DNA of 32,053 nt from Betaproteobacteria bacterium (GTDB lineage: Bacteria > Pseudomonadota > Gammaproteobacteria > Burkholderiales > Thiobacillaceae). A model generated the notes under the pieces. It saw only the letters and a list, made by a program, of their open reading frames with translations, ran no database searches and was not told the origin of the DNA. Both the position numbers and the translations under genes were made by a program. Position 1 is the stretch's first letter, and each line of letters begins with the position of its first letter. Where the stretch lies: the NCBI GenBank assembly GCA_020049415.1, contig JAIFKV010000202.1, positions 1 to 32,053 on the forward strand. Reading direction: 5' to 3'. This document shows, piece by piece, positions 1 through 8,638 of this stretch.

Positions 1-1
1 T

Positions 2-463
2 GCGCAATCGGCGGTCGGCGATGGTTGCAACGCCAGCGGCTTCGATCATCAGTTGCATGACGGTGACGAACTGCGCTTTGGCAACGAAGTGCTGCGCGTT
101 ATCGGCACCCCCGGCCACACCCACGGCAGCATCTCGTATCAATGGCGTGACCGCGTGTTCACCGGCGACGCGCTGCTGATCGGCGGTTGCGGCCGCACCG
201 ACTTCCAGGCCGGCGATGCCGACACGCTGTACTTCAGCATCACCGAAAAACTGTTCAAGCTGGCCGATGAAACCCTGGTCTATCCCGGCCACGACTACAA
301 CGGCCGCCGCGTCAGCTCGATCGGCGAAGAAAAGTCTCTCAACCCGCGCCTGGCCGGCAAGAACAAAGAAGAGTTCGTCGCCATCATGAACGGGCTTGAT
401 TTGCCCAAGCCGCGCCTGATCGACATCGCAGTACCCGCCAACCTGGTTGGCGGCAAGCTTTGA
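2..463 (+). CDS. Persulfide dioxygenase (ETHE1-like MBL-fold hydrolase), 3' part
   Basis: The gene is cut by the left window edge. The frame is open from base 2, so the N-terminus lies outside. The visible C-terminal 153 residues carry metallo-beta-lactamase-fold metal-binding signatures: TPGHTHGS, FTGDALLIGGCGRTDFQ and YPGHDYNG. The GCGRTDFQ and GEEKSLNPRL stretches are typical of ETHE1-type persulfide (sulfur) dioxygenases, which oxidise glutathione persulfide to sulfite with a mononuclear iron. The ending IDIAVPANL also fits this family. A rhodanese gene starts 31 bases downstream on the same strand, a common pairing in which rhodanese handles the sulfane sulfur made or used by the dioxygenase. 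A glyoxalase-II-like hydrolase is the main alternative, but the motifs favour ETHE1. Confidence 0.88.
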   Translation, partial: AQSAVGDGCNASGFDHQLHDGDELRFGNEVLRVIGTPGHTHGSISYQWRDRVFTGDALLIGGCGRTDFQAGDADTLYFSITEKLFKLADETLVYPGHDYNGRRVSSIGEEKSLNPRLAGKNKEEFVAIMNGLDLPKPRLIDIAVPANLVGGKL

Positions 464-494
464 TCCAAAACATCAACTGAACTGGAGACACATC

Positions 495-1037
495 ATGCAG
501 ACCATTAGCGCTACCACTCTCGCCAACATGCAGCAGCAAGGCGTAGTCAATCTGATCGATGTTCGCACCCCGGCCGAGTTCGGCGCCAGCCATGCCAAGG
601 GCGCGACCAACATTCCGCTCGACAAGCTCGACCCGAGTTCTCTGGCCTACTGTAGCGGCAACACGGTGTACTTCATCTGCAAATCCGGCATCCGCGCGCA
701 GAAGGCGATGGAAAAGCTGGCTGACTCCGGCTTCAGCAACATGGTGCAGGTCGAAGGCGGCACCGATGCCTGGATCGATGCCAGGTTGCCGGTACTGAAA
801 GGCAAGAAAGCGCTTGGTCTGGAACAGCAGGTCCGTGTCATCGTCGGCGGCATGTCCCTGCTCGGTGCCGGTATCGTCATGGCCGGCCAGCCGCTCGGAC
901 TGGCCATCGTCGCCGCCATGGGCGCCGGCATGATCTACGCCGGCATCACCAACAATTGCGGCATGGCAATGATGCTGGCGAAAGCGCCGTGGAATCAGAA
1001 TGTCAAGGCTTGCCCGACGCCGGCGATGTCTTCCTGA
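495..1037 (+). CDS. Rhodanese-domain protein with C-terminal membrane domain (DUF2892-like)
   Basis: The product has 180 residues. The ATG at 495 is chosen because GGAGA sits at 484-488 and homology starts there; an upstream in-frame ATG at 447 lies inside the dioxygenase gene. Residues 1-100 form a rhodanese domain with IDVRTPAEF and the active-site loop CKSGIR, where C62 would carry the persulfide. Residues about 110-165 form two hydrophobic segments rich in Gly and Ala, like the YgaP/DUF2892 membrane domain. The protein is therefore likely an inner-membrane sulfurtransferase with a cytoplasmic rhodanese head. It probably shares a transcript with the dioxygenase and ends at the terminator at 1052-1086. 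Confidence 0.9.
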   Translation: MQTISATTLANMQQQGVVNLIDVRTPAEFGASHAKGATNIPLDKLDPSSLAYCSGNTVYFICKSGIRAQKAMEKLADSGFSNMVQVEGGTDAWIDARLPVLKGKKALGLEQQVRVIVGGMSLLGAGIVMAGQPLGLAIVAAMGAGMIYAGITNNCGMAMMLAKAPWNQNVKACPTPAMSS

Positions 1038-1051
1038 ACCACTGTTGTTTC

Positions 1052-1086
1052 CCGGAACCCGCAATCACGGCGGGTTCCGGTTATTT
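1052..1086 (+). terminator. Rho-independent terminator after the rhodanese gene
   Basis: A perfect 11-bp stem (CCGGAACCCGC at 1052-1062 pairing with GCGGGTTCCGG at 1070-1080) encloses a 7-base loop and is followed by TTATTT. It begins 15 bases after the rhodanese stop codon and should end the dioxygenase-rhodanese transcript. Confidence 0.85.
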
Positions 1087-1238
1087 GCGCTTCGTTCATC
1101 GCTCGGCCCGCATGCAGTGCAGGTGGCAGGGGTAAAATTCGTCGCATTGGCAGACTCCTTCTGCCTGAATTGAACCGACCCCGTGGCTTGGCGAAAGAAA
1201 AATGATTGCCGCCACTTTCCAGAACAGGCGTTGCGATC

Positions 1239-2105
1239 ATGGCGTTGAAAAAGCAGGCAGCAAAACCTAAAGCGGTTACCGCAAGCAAGGAATTCACCGA
1301 TCCGGCATTAAAAATGGCGGTGCGGATTCCTTCGCCACCGCCATTGCTCGACGATCTCATGCGACTGCTGGTTTCGCCCAATTCCAGCATTGAGGCAATC
1401 AGCCAGATTATTCAGACCGATGCCGGCCTGACCGCCAGCCTTTATCGCATGCTGGCGAAACCGATCTACGGCTTGCGGCGTCCGCCCGAGGCGGTTGCCC
1501 AGGCGATTTCGCTGGTCGGTTTGACGACGGTTGCCGAACTGGTAAAAGGCCTTTCGCTGGAGAAGGCGATCTTCGGCGATTCGTTGTTTTATCCCTGGTT
1601 TTGGGATCGTGCCAACGACATCGCCGCTTATGCGGCGGCTATTGCCTGGAAGCAACGCACGGCTTGCAACATTTTTCCCGAGCATGCCAAGTTGGCGGCG
1701 TTGTTCATGGACTGTGGCGTGCCCATTCTGATTCAGCATATCGAGGAATACGAATACGCCTTCATTTCTTCCAAAGGCCATTTCTGGCCCAACGTTCTTG
1801 GCGAGGATAAACGTTTTGATACCGACCACGCCGTGGTTGGTTACATGGCCGCGCGCTACTGGAAACTGCCGGATTATGTTTCTCAGGCGGTGCGCTGGCA
1901 CCACGATGCGATCAATACCAACGACAAGTCGGCCACCCTGGTTGCTATCCTGCAAATCGCGCAACACATCTACAACATGCAATCGATGAAAGACGATAGT
2001 GATTGGGCCAAGCACGAGTCCATGGCTCTACAGGAAATCGGGGTCAGCGCGGAAGGGCTGCGGGAGTTCGAGGAAGAAATCGCGGAACGGGTCAGAGAAA
2101 TGTAA
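1239..2105 (+). CDS. HDOD-domain signalling protein
   Basis: The product has 288 residues from the ATG at 1239; a TTG start at 1206 would add 11 residues. No clear Shine-Dalgarno sequence precedes either start. Residues about 25-225 fit the HDOD domain, a helical HD-like domain without the full catalytic HD metal site. Recognisable stretches are ISQIIQTDAGLTASLYRML, a helix resembling AISLVGLTTVAELV, and HAVVGYMAARYWKLPDYVSQAVRWHH. HDOD proteins usually act as adaptors in bacterial signalling (cell cycle, virulence or redox responses) and have no known enzymatic activity. It has its own transcript behind the terminator and is convergent with the next gene, so the context gives no substrate clue. 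Confidence 0.85.
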   Translation: MALKKQAAKPKAVTASKEFTDPALKMAVRIPSPPPLLDDLMRLLVSPNSSIEAISQIIQTDAGLTASLYRMLAKPIYGLRRPPEAVAQAISLVGLTTVAELVKGLSLEKAIFGDSLFYPWFWDRANDIAAYAAAIAWKQRTACNIFPEHAKLAALFMDCGVPILIQHIEEYEYAFISSKGHFWPNVLGEDKRFDTDHAVVGYMAARYWKLPDYVSQAVRWHHDAINTNDKSATLVAILQIAQHIYNMQSMKDDSDWAKHESMALQEIGVSAEGLREFEEEIAERVREM

Positions 2106-2284
2106 AAACTTGCCAAGCCTGCAGCCCGGAAATTTCATAAAGGCTCATCTGTGCTCGCGGGTTCCTTCTCCTCGCTGGAAGCTTTCATGGAAAGTTCCCA
2201 TTGCAGACTATGGCCGGTGTGATCACCACGCGAATTGATGAAATATCCGGTTAGATGGCGCTGCGGGTTGGATACACATTCAAC

Positions 2285-3322
2285 TTATACGGAGGGTGAT
2301 TTTTTCAGCCCGGAAAGTCCGCCATCGAGAACACGCGCATCAAAGCCGCGTTGAGTCAGCAAAAATGCCGCCGCGCTGCTGCGTCGGCCGCTCTGGCAAA
2401 ACAGGATATAGGTGCGTTTAGGCTCCAGTGTGTTGGCCTTCAGACGCAATAGATAAAGCGGCAGGTTGATGCTGCCTTTCAAGCTGCCTTCCTTGAACTC
2501 GGTTTCCAGGCGCACGTCGATGAGTTTTGCACCGTGTTTGATCAACTCCGCCCCCTGCGTGAGGGTGACGCGATGCACCATCGGTTCGCGCAGCAGTGAA
2601 TCGAAATCATCGGCCGGCAGGCGCATTAATTCGCCAGGACACGTCATGGTCACCGTGGCGTTGCGAGGTTCTCCGGAAATCAGGGCTTCCTCACCAAAAC
2701 CCTGGCCGGAATGCAGTTCGGCCAAGGTAATTTCTTTGTTATCGCCGACACTGCGGCTGACACGGGCGCTGCCGGAACGGATCAGATAGTAATAGTCGCC
2801 GACCCCGCCTTGTTTGACGATGACTTGACCGTTCTCCACCGGCATCGACTCGAAACGACTGAACAAAATATGCAGATTGCCTGGCGGTACCTGTGAAAAC
2901 GCGGGATTGCTCATCAGGTCGAACATCCACTGCGGATCGTCGCCCTCGAATTCGGTGACTTCATAAGCGGTGGCCTGGTCGCGCGCGACCAGATGATCAA
3001 GATCATCGTCGGCAAAACTGACCAGCTTGCAGGGGGTCCGCGCAATGCAGGTATAAGTGCGCGGTTTCAGACGCGACAAGGGATGCAGCGCGGTATCGCT
3101 GCCGGCTTTCACCACTAACGGCGAACTGCCGTCTTCCGAATCGAGGCCGACTTCGCCGGCCAGCAGGTAATAAGTGCGGTCGTCGTTAGCGCCCTTGTGA
3201 AACAGCGGGCGGCCCGCTTCCAAAACAACGCGCCCGGCGAGATCCGCGGCTTGGGCCAGCGCCTCTTCGGAAAGATCCGACAGCGGGATGAGTCTTGCCA
3301 GCGCCTGCAATAGTGTTGCCAT
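2285..3322 (-). CDS. Double cyclic-nucleotide-binding domain protein fused to rhodanese
   Basis: The product has 345 residues. Residues about 5-125 and 135-250 look like two cyclic-nucleotide-binding beta-barrels; the second is better conserved, with GQGFGEEALISGEPRNATV resembling a phosphate-binding cassette. Residues about 258-345 form a rhodanese domain with IDVRLETEF and the loop CQSGRR (C309). No helix-turn-helix is visible, so it is not a CRP-type regulator. It more likely couples nucleotide or redox sensing to sulfane-sulfur chemistry. Its start lies 4 bases after the ubiD stop, so it is the last gene of the lipoprotein-ubiD transcript. The first barrel lacks a clear cassette and may not bind ligand. 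Confidence 0.85.
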   Translation of the reverse strand: MATLLQALARLIPLSDLSEEALAQAADLAGRVVLEAGRPLFHKGANDDRTYYLLAGEVGLDSEDGSSPLVVKAGSDTALHPLSRLKPRTYTCIARTPCKLVSFADDDLDHLVARDQATAYEVTEFEGDDPQWMFDLMSNPAFSQVPPGNLHILFSRFESMPVENGQVIVKQGGVGDYYYLIRSGSARVSRSVGDNKEITLAELHSGQGFGEEALISGEPRNATVTMTCPGELMRLPADDFDSLLREPMVHRVTLTQGAELIKHGAKLIDVRLETEFKEGSLKGSINLPLYLLRLKANTLEPKRTYILFCQSGRRSSAAAFLLTQRGFDARVLDGGLSGLKKSPSV

Positions 3323-3326
3323 GCCG

Positions 3327-4814
3327 TTACTCTTGGTTCAGTCCGAGCGATGGCCACAACGCATCAATGCGACGTTTGACGGCGTCGCTCATGGCGATCG
3401 GGGTGCCCCATTCGCGGGTGGTTTCGCCTGGCCATTTATTGGTCGCATCGATGCCCATCTTGCTGCCCAGGCCGGACACCGGGCTGGCGAAATCAAGGTA
3501 ATCGATCGGCGTGTTTTCCACCAGCAGCGTGTCGCGCGCCGGGTCGACGCGGGTGGTCAGCGCCCACATCACCTCGTTCCAGTCGCGCACGTTGACATCG
3601 TCGTCGGTAACCAGAATGAACTTGGTGTACATGAATTGACGCAGAAAACTCCACACGCCAAACATCACCCGCTTGGCGTGGCCGGGATACTGCTTTTTCA
3701 TGCTGACCACTGCCATGCGGTAGCTGCATCCTTCCGGCGGCAAATAGAAATCGGCGATCTCGGGAAACTGCTTTTGCAGCAGTGGCACGAATACCTCGTT
3801 CAACGCCACGCCCAGAATCGCCGGTTCATCGGGAGGTTTACCGGTGTAGGTGGAGTGATAAATCGGGTCGCGCCGCATGGTGATGCGTTCAACGGTAAAT
3901 ACCGGAAAGTGGTCTTGCTCGTTGTAATAACCGGTGTGATCGCCGAACGGCCCTTCCAGCGCGGTCTCGCCCGGATGGATGACGCCTTCCAGTACGATTT
4001 CCGCCTTCGCGGGTACTTGCAGAGTCGAGCCCAGCGTCTTTGCAACTTCTGTTTTCGCCCCGCGCAGCAGGCCGGCGAACTGATATTCAGACAGCGAATC
4101 CGGCACCGGCGTCACCGCGCCAAGAATTGTCGCCGGGTCGGCGCCGATGGCCACCGCAACCGGGAACGGCTGGCCGGGATAAGCCGCCTGGAAATCGCGC
4201 AGGTCGAGAGCGCCGCCGCGATGCGCCAACCAGCGCATGATCAATTTGTTCGGCCCGATGACCTGCTGCCGGTAAATGCCCAGATTCTGGCGTGGCTTCG
4301 ACGTCGGCAAGCCTTGCGGGCCTTGTGTCACCACCAGACCCCAGGTCAACAGCGGACCGACATCGCCAGGCCAGCAAGTCTGAATCGGCAGGCGCGAGAG
4401 ATCGACATCCTTGCCTTCCCAGACAATGTCCTGGCATACCGGCGAGCGCACCAGCGAAGGCGACATATTGAGCACCTGCTTCAATACCGGCCATTTATCC
4501 CAGGCATCTTTCAGTCCGCGCGGCGGCTCCGGCTCCTTCAGAAACGCCAGCAGTTTGCCAATTTCGCGCAGTCGCGCCGGGTCTTCCTCGCCCATGCCCA
4601 GCGCCACCCGTTTGACCGTGCCGAACAGATTGGTCAGCACCGGCATTGAATGGCCCTTCGGATGCTCGAACAACAGCGCCGGACCGCCAGCGCGCAATAC
4701 GCGGTCACCGATCTCGGTCATTTCCAGATTCGGGTCCACCTCGGCGCGGATGCGCTTGAGTTCGCCGCGCGCCTCAAGTTGAGTGATGAAGTCACGCAGA
4801 TCGGAGTAGCGCAT
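3327..4814 (-). CDS. ubiD: UbiD family 4-hydroxy-3-polyprenylbenzoate decarboxylase
   Basis: The product has 495 residues, the normal length of UbiD. It starts [22 protein letters not shown], shared by UbiD proteins. It contains [22 protein letters not shown] and [16 protein letters not shown], plus the conserved C-terminal [25 protein letters not shown] region. UbiD is a prenylated-FMN-dependent decarboxylase in ubiquinone biosynthesis and acts in the cytoplasm. The flavin prenyltransferase UbiX that makes its cofactor is not in this window. The gene lies 5 bases after the lipoprotein gene and 4 bases before the cyclic-nucleotide/rhodanese gene, which suggests one operon. The long open frames on the opposite strand here are GC-rich shadow frames. 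Confidence 0.96.
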   Translation of the reverse strand: MRYSDLRDFITQLEARGELKRIRAEVDPNLEMTEIGDRVLRAGGPALLFEHPKGHSMPVLTNLFGTVKRVALGMGEEDPARLREIGKLLAFLKEPEPPRGLKDAWDKWPVLKQVLNMSPSLVRSPVCQDIVWEGKDVDLSRLPIQTCWPGDVGPLLTWGLVVTQGPQGLPTSKPRQNLGIYRQQVIGPNKLIMRWLAHRGGALDLRDFQAAYPGQPFPVAVAIGADPATILGAVTPVPDSLSEYQFAGLLRGAKTEVAKTLGSTLQVPAKAEIVLEGVIHPGETALEGPFGDHTGYYNEQDHFPVFTVERITMRRDPIYHSTYTGKPPDEPAILGVALNEVFVPLLQKQFPEIADFYLPPEGCSYRMAVVSMKKQYPGHAKRVMFGVWSFLRQFMYTKFILVTDDDVNVRDWNEVMWALTTRVDPARDTLLVENTPIDYLDFASPVSGLGSKMGIDATNKWPGETTREWGTPIAMSDAVKRRIDALWPSLGLNQE

Positions 4815-4819
4815 CTGAT

Positions 4820-5251
4820 TTATTCCTCTTTGCCGCCAGCGACGAACTGGAACTTGCCATTTTTCTCGTAAAACTGACCCAGCTTTTCGCCCAGATCGGC
4901 CGGTGCTTGTTCAAACTTCTGAACGCGGCAAGATTGTGTGCTGATTGCGTAATGTCGGCTGCCGGTTCGCAGGATGAAAATCGGTTCCGGATATTCGTCC
5001 GGCGCCTGGTAGAGCGTGAGCTTGCCCTTGCGCGGTACTTTCTCGATCTGAATGCCGTCATTGCAATCCGGCAGGCGAAGGGCAATGACATCGATTTTGA
5101 CGCTATCCAGCCAGAAAAAGGTCTGGTTGCGCATCAACGTAATGGCATGATCCTTCTCGGGAAATTGATACGACGCAGTATCCTGCAAACAACCGGTCAG
5201 CGACAAAACCGCAACCAGCGGCAGCAAGTGAAGAGGATTACGCGAAATCAT
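4820..5251 (-). CDS. Small predicted lipoprotein, unknown function
   Basis: The product has 143 residues and was not assigned to a family. A hydrophobic N-terminus ([14 protein letters not shown]) ends in a lipobox with C21 as the lipidated cysteine. The remainder, about 120 residues, is soluble and probably periplasmic. It contains two further cysteines (in PDCNDG and TQSCRV) that could form a disulfide. It is the first gene of the operon with ubiD, 5 bases upstream of it. The operon promoter should therefore be in 5252-5446, next to the MITE-like element. No role in quinone synthesis can be claimed from the sequence. Confidence 0.75.
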   Translation of the reverse strand: MISRNPLHLLPLVAVLSLTGCLQDTASYQFPEKDHAITLMRNQTFFWLDSVKIDVIALRLPDCNDGIQIEKVPRKGKLTLYQAPDEYPEPIFILRTGSRHYAISTQSCRVQKFEQAPADLGEKLGQFYEKNGKFQFVAGGKEE

Positions 5252-5583
5252 GACGGTGCGGCTCCCAGTGCTGGCGATGAGAAAAACAGTGCCAAGTTTA
5301 CCGTGCGGCCAGAAGGAAAAGAAAAAGCCGGATCAAGCCGGATCGACCCCCTGTTGAAAATTGGGTGTCAGGAGCCACTTTCGAAATCATATTTTGCCGC
5401 ATGCACAAAGACTGCTGCGAAGCGCTGCATCGATTCCGCATCGTTTAGCGACTGTCCATGAATAACCAGGACATTCTGGCTGCACGGGTGGGCGCGGTGC
5501 TGCGTTGCCGGTCGCTTGAAGGGAATGACCATGCGCCCAGATTATTCATGGACAGTCGCTTACACCAAACCCGCAATCCCATG
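5252..5583. other. Intergenic region between lipoprotein gene and hybrid kinase
   Basis: These 332 bases hold no gene. The right third is the MITE-like element at 5448-5559. The left part (5252-5447) should hold the promoter of the leftward lipoprotein-ubiD operon, but no convincing -35/-10 pair was found. A short direct repeat of GCCGGATC lies around 5329-5347. Confidence 0.6.
5448..5559. mobile_element. MITE-like non-autonomous element, copy 1 (112 bp)
   Basis: The element begins GCGACTGTCCATGAATAA and ends with the exact reverse complement, TTATTCATGGACAGTCGC, giving 18-bp perfect terminal inverted repeats. It is flanked by TTA on both sides, which may be a 3-bp target duplication. It is too short to encode a transposase. 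A second copy at 8536-8638, in the same orientation, is identical apart from a 9-bp deletion (CGCCCAGAT), so movement was recent. It lies 24 bases beyond the 3' end of the hybrid kinase gene. The parent insertion sequence is not in the window and was not identified. Confidence 0.8.
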
Positions 5584-7551
5584 TCACGCAGCCGTCGCTC
5601 CAGCCGTTGCTGGTTGTTGGAGCACAGCAGGTGTTGCGGCACCTCCACCCTGGCTATTCTCGGTGTTTGACCTGAGGATCTGTGTAATCAGCGCGCGCAG
5701 CTTGGCGGGGCGAACCGGCTTGTGCAGGATCTGATGACCAGCGCCGCTCAGGGTGCGGACGCCCGCCTCGGAGACGTCGCCGGTCATGATAATGGTCGGA
5801 AACATAGCTTCCGGATAGGCATCGCACAGCCGTTGCGTCAATTCCAGGCCATCTTCGGCACCTAGACGGTAATCGGTGATCAACAGGTCGGGCGCCCGCT
5901 CCAGTCTGTTCAGCAGCAGCTGTGAATCGCTCGCTTGGATGACGCTTAATCCCCAGCCCTCAAGCAGGGTTTTCAGGGAATCAAGCACCATGGCGTCGTC
6001 GTCGACGATGGCCACCAGACCGTGTAGTTGAGCCAGATCTTCCAGGCTGCTTCCGGCGGATTCCCCGCGCGCAGGTTCGAGTTGGCCGAGCGGAACATCC
6101 AGGCTGAATACTGTCCCCATGCCCGGGCGTGAGCACACCTGCAACGGATGCTCCAACAGATGAGCCAGACGATCGACGATCGCCAATCCCAATCCCAGTC
6201 CATGTGCGCGATCGCGCTGCGGGTTGGCGACCTGGAAATACTCGCGGAAGATGTGTTCCATATCGCCGGGCCGGATGCCTTGGCCGGTATCCCACACTTG
6301 CAATCGCAGCATCCCCTGACGCCGGCGCGCCGAGACCAGTACGCCGCCATGCTCGGTATAGCGCAACGCGTTGGAAACCAGGTTGCGCAGTATCCGCCGC
6401 AGCAAAACGGGATCACTCGCAACCAGCCCATCGCAATGGCGGAATCGCAAGCGCAAGCCCCTTGCGTCCGCTTCTTGGTAAAAATCCTCATGGAGTCCAT
6501 CGAGCAGTTTATTCACCGACAGGCTCGATATCTCGGGTGCAACCACTCCCGCATCCAGTTTTGAAATATCCAGGATGCCGCAAAAAAGACTTTCCAGGGC
6601 TGCCACCGCTACCTCGATTTTGCTCAGCGTGCTCGCCGCTTCGCGTCCTGCCACCTGGGGTTTCATGGATTCCACATACAGGGCGATGGCATGCATAGGC
6701 TGGCGCAGATCATGGCTTGCCGCCGCCAGGAAGCTGGATTTGGCCTGATTGGCGCGTTCCGCCTCCTCCTTTTTCTGGGCCAGTTCGGCAGTCGCGTTAT
6801 CGATGCGGCTTTGCATATCCTCCTCGAAGGACTGCAACGCCTCGCTCATCTGGTTGATGCCAAGTTGCAGTTCACGCAATTCGCTCTTGGCAGTAGGCGA
6901 CAGGCGGACCCGAAAATTGCCCGCCGCGATGCCGCGTACCGTGGCAATGATCTCCATCAGCGGGCGGATGCCGGTCAGAGCCAGGCCGCGTACCAGCATA
7001 ACGGTGAACAACATGCCCAAAGCGACGAGACCGAAAGTGGCCATCAACTGGTGACGCGCAATAGTCGCGTTGCCGGTGCGGCTGATGGCAACTTGCACCC
7101 AGGCGATGCGCCGGGGTGATTCTTTGAGCATGTCCGTCGCCGGCGTTTGAAAAAAGGGATCCTCCAGCGCAAGCGCGGTGAACTCCACCGGCTCGGTGAA
7201 GAAGATCATAGCGCCCACATTCAAGCTGCCCGCCGTCAGTGGCAAGTGCAACGCCCCTGGTTTGTTGCCTGCCTCGGCGAAGAGTTCGCCACTTGGCTGG
7301 TAGACGCCAACATGAATCACGTCGCGCTCACGCACTGCCGCACCGAGAAGCGGATGCAGTGGTGCAAGATTTCCGCTGGCGACGGCATATACCGCACCTT
7401 GCGCGACATGCCGAGCCAGCGCCTCGCCACGCTCGCGTAATGCGGTTTCCAGGTCGTCGATACGGCTCAACCCCAGATAGCCGGCCAGGAGTGCCGCCAC
7501 AAACAAGGCAGGCAACAGACCGAGCAGATAGGCGCGGCTGCGGATCTTCAT
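5584..7551 (-). CDS. Membrane hybrid histidine kinase with periplasmic sensor and C-terminal receiver
   Basis: The product has 655 residues. A transmembrane helix at about 7-28 is followed by a periplasmic domain of about 140 residues, a second helix at about 170-192, and a HAMP segment. The HisKA domain has the motif ASHDLRQP with H280, then the ATPase domain (NLVSNALRYTEHGG, DTGQGIRPGD, GLGLGLAIV). A receiver follows, with IVDDDAMVLD and the phosphoacceptor in LLITDYRLG. The C-terminal tail of about 20 residues is Ala/Pro/Gly-rich and unassigned. The start codon overlaps the stop of the substrate-binding protein by ATGA, so they are translationally coupled. With no DNA-binding output, it probably signals to the LuxR-type regulator at 11848-12513. 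The binding protein may present ligand to its periplasmic domain. Confidence 0.9.
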   Translation of the reverse strand: MKIRSRAYLLGLLPALFVAALLAGYLGLSRIDDLETALRERGEALARHVAQGAVYAVASGNLAPLHPLLGAAVRERDVIHVGVYQPSGELFAEAGNKPGALHLPLTAGSLNVGAMIFFTEPVEFTALALEDPFFQTPATDMLKESPRRIAWVQVAISRTGNATIARHQLMATFGLVALGMLFTVMLVRGLALTGIRPLMEIIATVRGIAAGNFRVRLSPTAKSELRELQLGINQMSEALQSFEEDMQSRIDNATAELAQKKEEAERANQAKSSFLAAASHDLRQPMHAIALYVESMKPQVAGREAASTLSKIEVAVAALESLFCGILDISKLDAGVVAPEISSLSVNKLLDGLHEDFYQEADARGLRLRFRHCDGLVASDPVLLRRILRNLVSNALRYTEHGGVLVSARRRQGMLRLQVWDTGQGIRPGDMEHIFREYFQVANPQRDRAHGLGLGLAIVDRLAHLLEHPLQVCSRPGMGTVFSLDVPLGQLEPARGESAGSSLEDLAQLHGLVAIVDDDAMVLDSLKTLLEGWGLSVIQASDSQLLLNRLERAPDLLITDYRLGAEDGLELTQRLCDAYPEAMFPTIIMTGDVSEAGVRTLSGAGHQILHKPVRPAKLRALITQILRSNTENSQGGGAATPAVLQQPATAGATAA

Positions 7552-8477
7552 CGCTTACGCTCCGCCTCAAGGCGTTTGCCGAGCAACTCGACCGAAGGCA
7601 ATGGCAGCTCCAAAGTACGCGCCACGTTGCGGTTGACTTCCACCGTGTAGCGCTGCGGGAAACGGGATTCCGCCTCGCCGAATCTCTTCTCTGAGTACAT
7701 TCCCCGTATCCACTTGCCCGACTCGCTGCCCAACTGCGCCGGCGTCGCGTAAAGCCCGATGGTTGCGCCGGCCTGCACCAGGCTGGATGCATAAGCGACG
7801 ATGGGCAGGCGGAGTTGATACGTTTGCAGGAACACCGCACGCAGGGATTCGCCGTTGACTACTTGCGGATCGGGCAACAGCAACAGCACATCGACTTCCC
7901 GCGCCAAGCCGGTCAAGCCGGCAAACAACCGCTCCCCGCCGTTGATCCGGTACACACGCACATCGAGACCAACTTCACGGCCTGCCCTTTTCAGGTCATC
8001 GGCTTGGCTCACCATAGCGGCGCCAAGCAGAACGCCGACGCGTCTGGTTTCCGGCAATGCGAGACGGATCAGTTGCATCTGGCGGGCGTAAGGCTGATCG
8101 AGGAAGAGTGCGGAAATCGGACGCCGCCGGCTCGCCTGGGGGTGAGTCGAGATCAACGTCTCGAAGGTCTGGCTCGGCACCAGCAAGGCGAACAAAGGGG
8201 CGCTCGCTTGACCATCGAGGGCATATTTCAGGGCGCGCACCCCCAGCGTAACGATCAAGTCGTCGCTTGCCCCGGTCAGGTTTGGGCGCTCATCGACATG
8301 CTGCAAACGGATGCCACGCAGCCCGTCATCCTGCGTCAACTCACGCTGCAGCGCCTGCGCCGCTTCCTGATAAATACCCACCGGCTCGGACAGCAGCAAG
8401 GTGACGCCCGCCCTGGCCTGAACCGGCAGACAGGCGATGATCGCCGACCACACCATGACCCCACCAATTCGCCGCAT
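7548..8477 (-). CDS. Periplasmic ABC-type substrate-binding protein (ABC_sub_bind-like), no partner permease
   Basis: From the ATG at 8477 the product has 309 residues. It begins with a signal peptide (MRRIGGVMVWSAIIACLPVQARA). An in-frame ATG at 8525 would add 16 residues, and the frame opens further into the MITE-like element at 8536. The body resembles the ABC_sub_bind family: LIVTLGVRALKYAL, SALFLDQPYARQMQLI, LPETRRVGVLLGA and VDVLLLLPDP. No permease or ATPase gene is adjacent. It overlaps the sensor kinase by ATGA, so the parsimonious reading is a periplasmic ligand receptor for that kinase, comparable in principle to LuxP with LuxQ. The ligand is unknown. Confidence 0.85.
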   Translation of the reverse strand: MRRIGGVMVWSAIIACLPVQARAGVTLLLSEPVGIYQEAAQALQRELTQDDGLRGIRLQHVDERPNLTGASDDLIVTLGVRALKYALDGQASAPLFALLVPSQTFETLISTHPQASRRRPISALFLDQPYARQMQLIRLALPETRRVGVLLGAAMVSQADDLKRAGREVGLDVRVYRINGGERLFAGLTGLAREVDVLLLLPDPQVVNGESLRAVFLQTYQLRLPIVAYASSLVQAGATIGLYATPAQLGSESGKWIRGMYSEKRFGEAESRFPQRYTVEVNRNVARTLELPLPSVELLGKRLEAERKR

Positions 8478-8535
8478 CAAATCGAAGCAAACATTCAACC
8501 AGCAATGCAGGGTGGACGGGGGCATATGCAACTTG

Positions 8536-8638
8536 GCGACTGTCCATGAATAACCAGGACATTCTGGCTGCACGGGTGGGCGCGGTGCTGCGTTGCCGGT
8601 CGCTTGAAGGGAATGACCATGTATTCATGGACAGTCGC
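8536..8638. mobile_element. MITE-like non-autonomous element, copy 2 (103 bp)
   Basis: This is the second copy of the element at 5448-5559, in the same orientation. The first 86 bases and last 17 bases are identical; a 9-bp segment next to the right terminal repeat is missing, so the perfect inverted repeat is 17 bp here. It directly abuts the TAA stop codon of the TonB-dependent receptor (8639-8641). Flanks are TTG on the left and TTA on the right. It occupies most of the gap between the receptor and binding-protein genes. It therefore separates genes that probably formed one transcript and may affect readthrough or translation start of the downstream gene. Confidence 0.82.

Noticed and set aside
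3288..4649. Open frame of 453 codons on the + strand opposite ubiD
   Set aside because: The minus strand encodes a full-length UbiD with family motifs throughout; the opposite frame has shadow composition and no domain.
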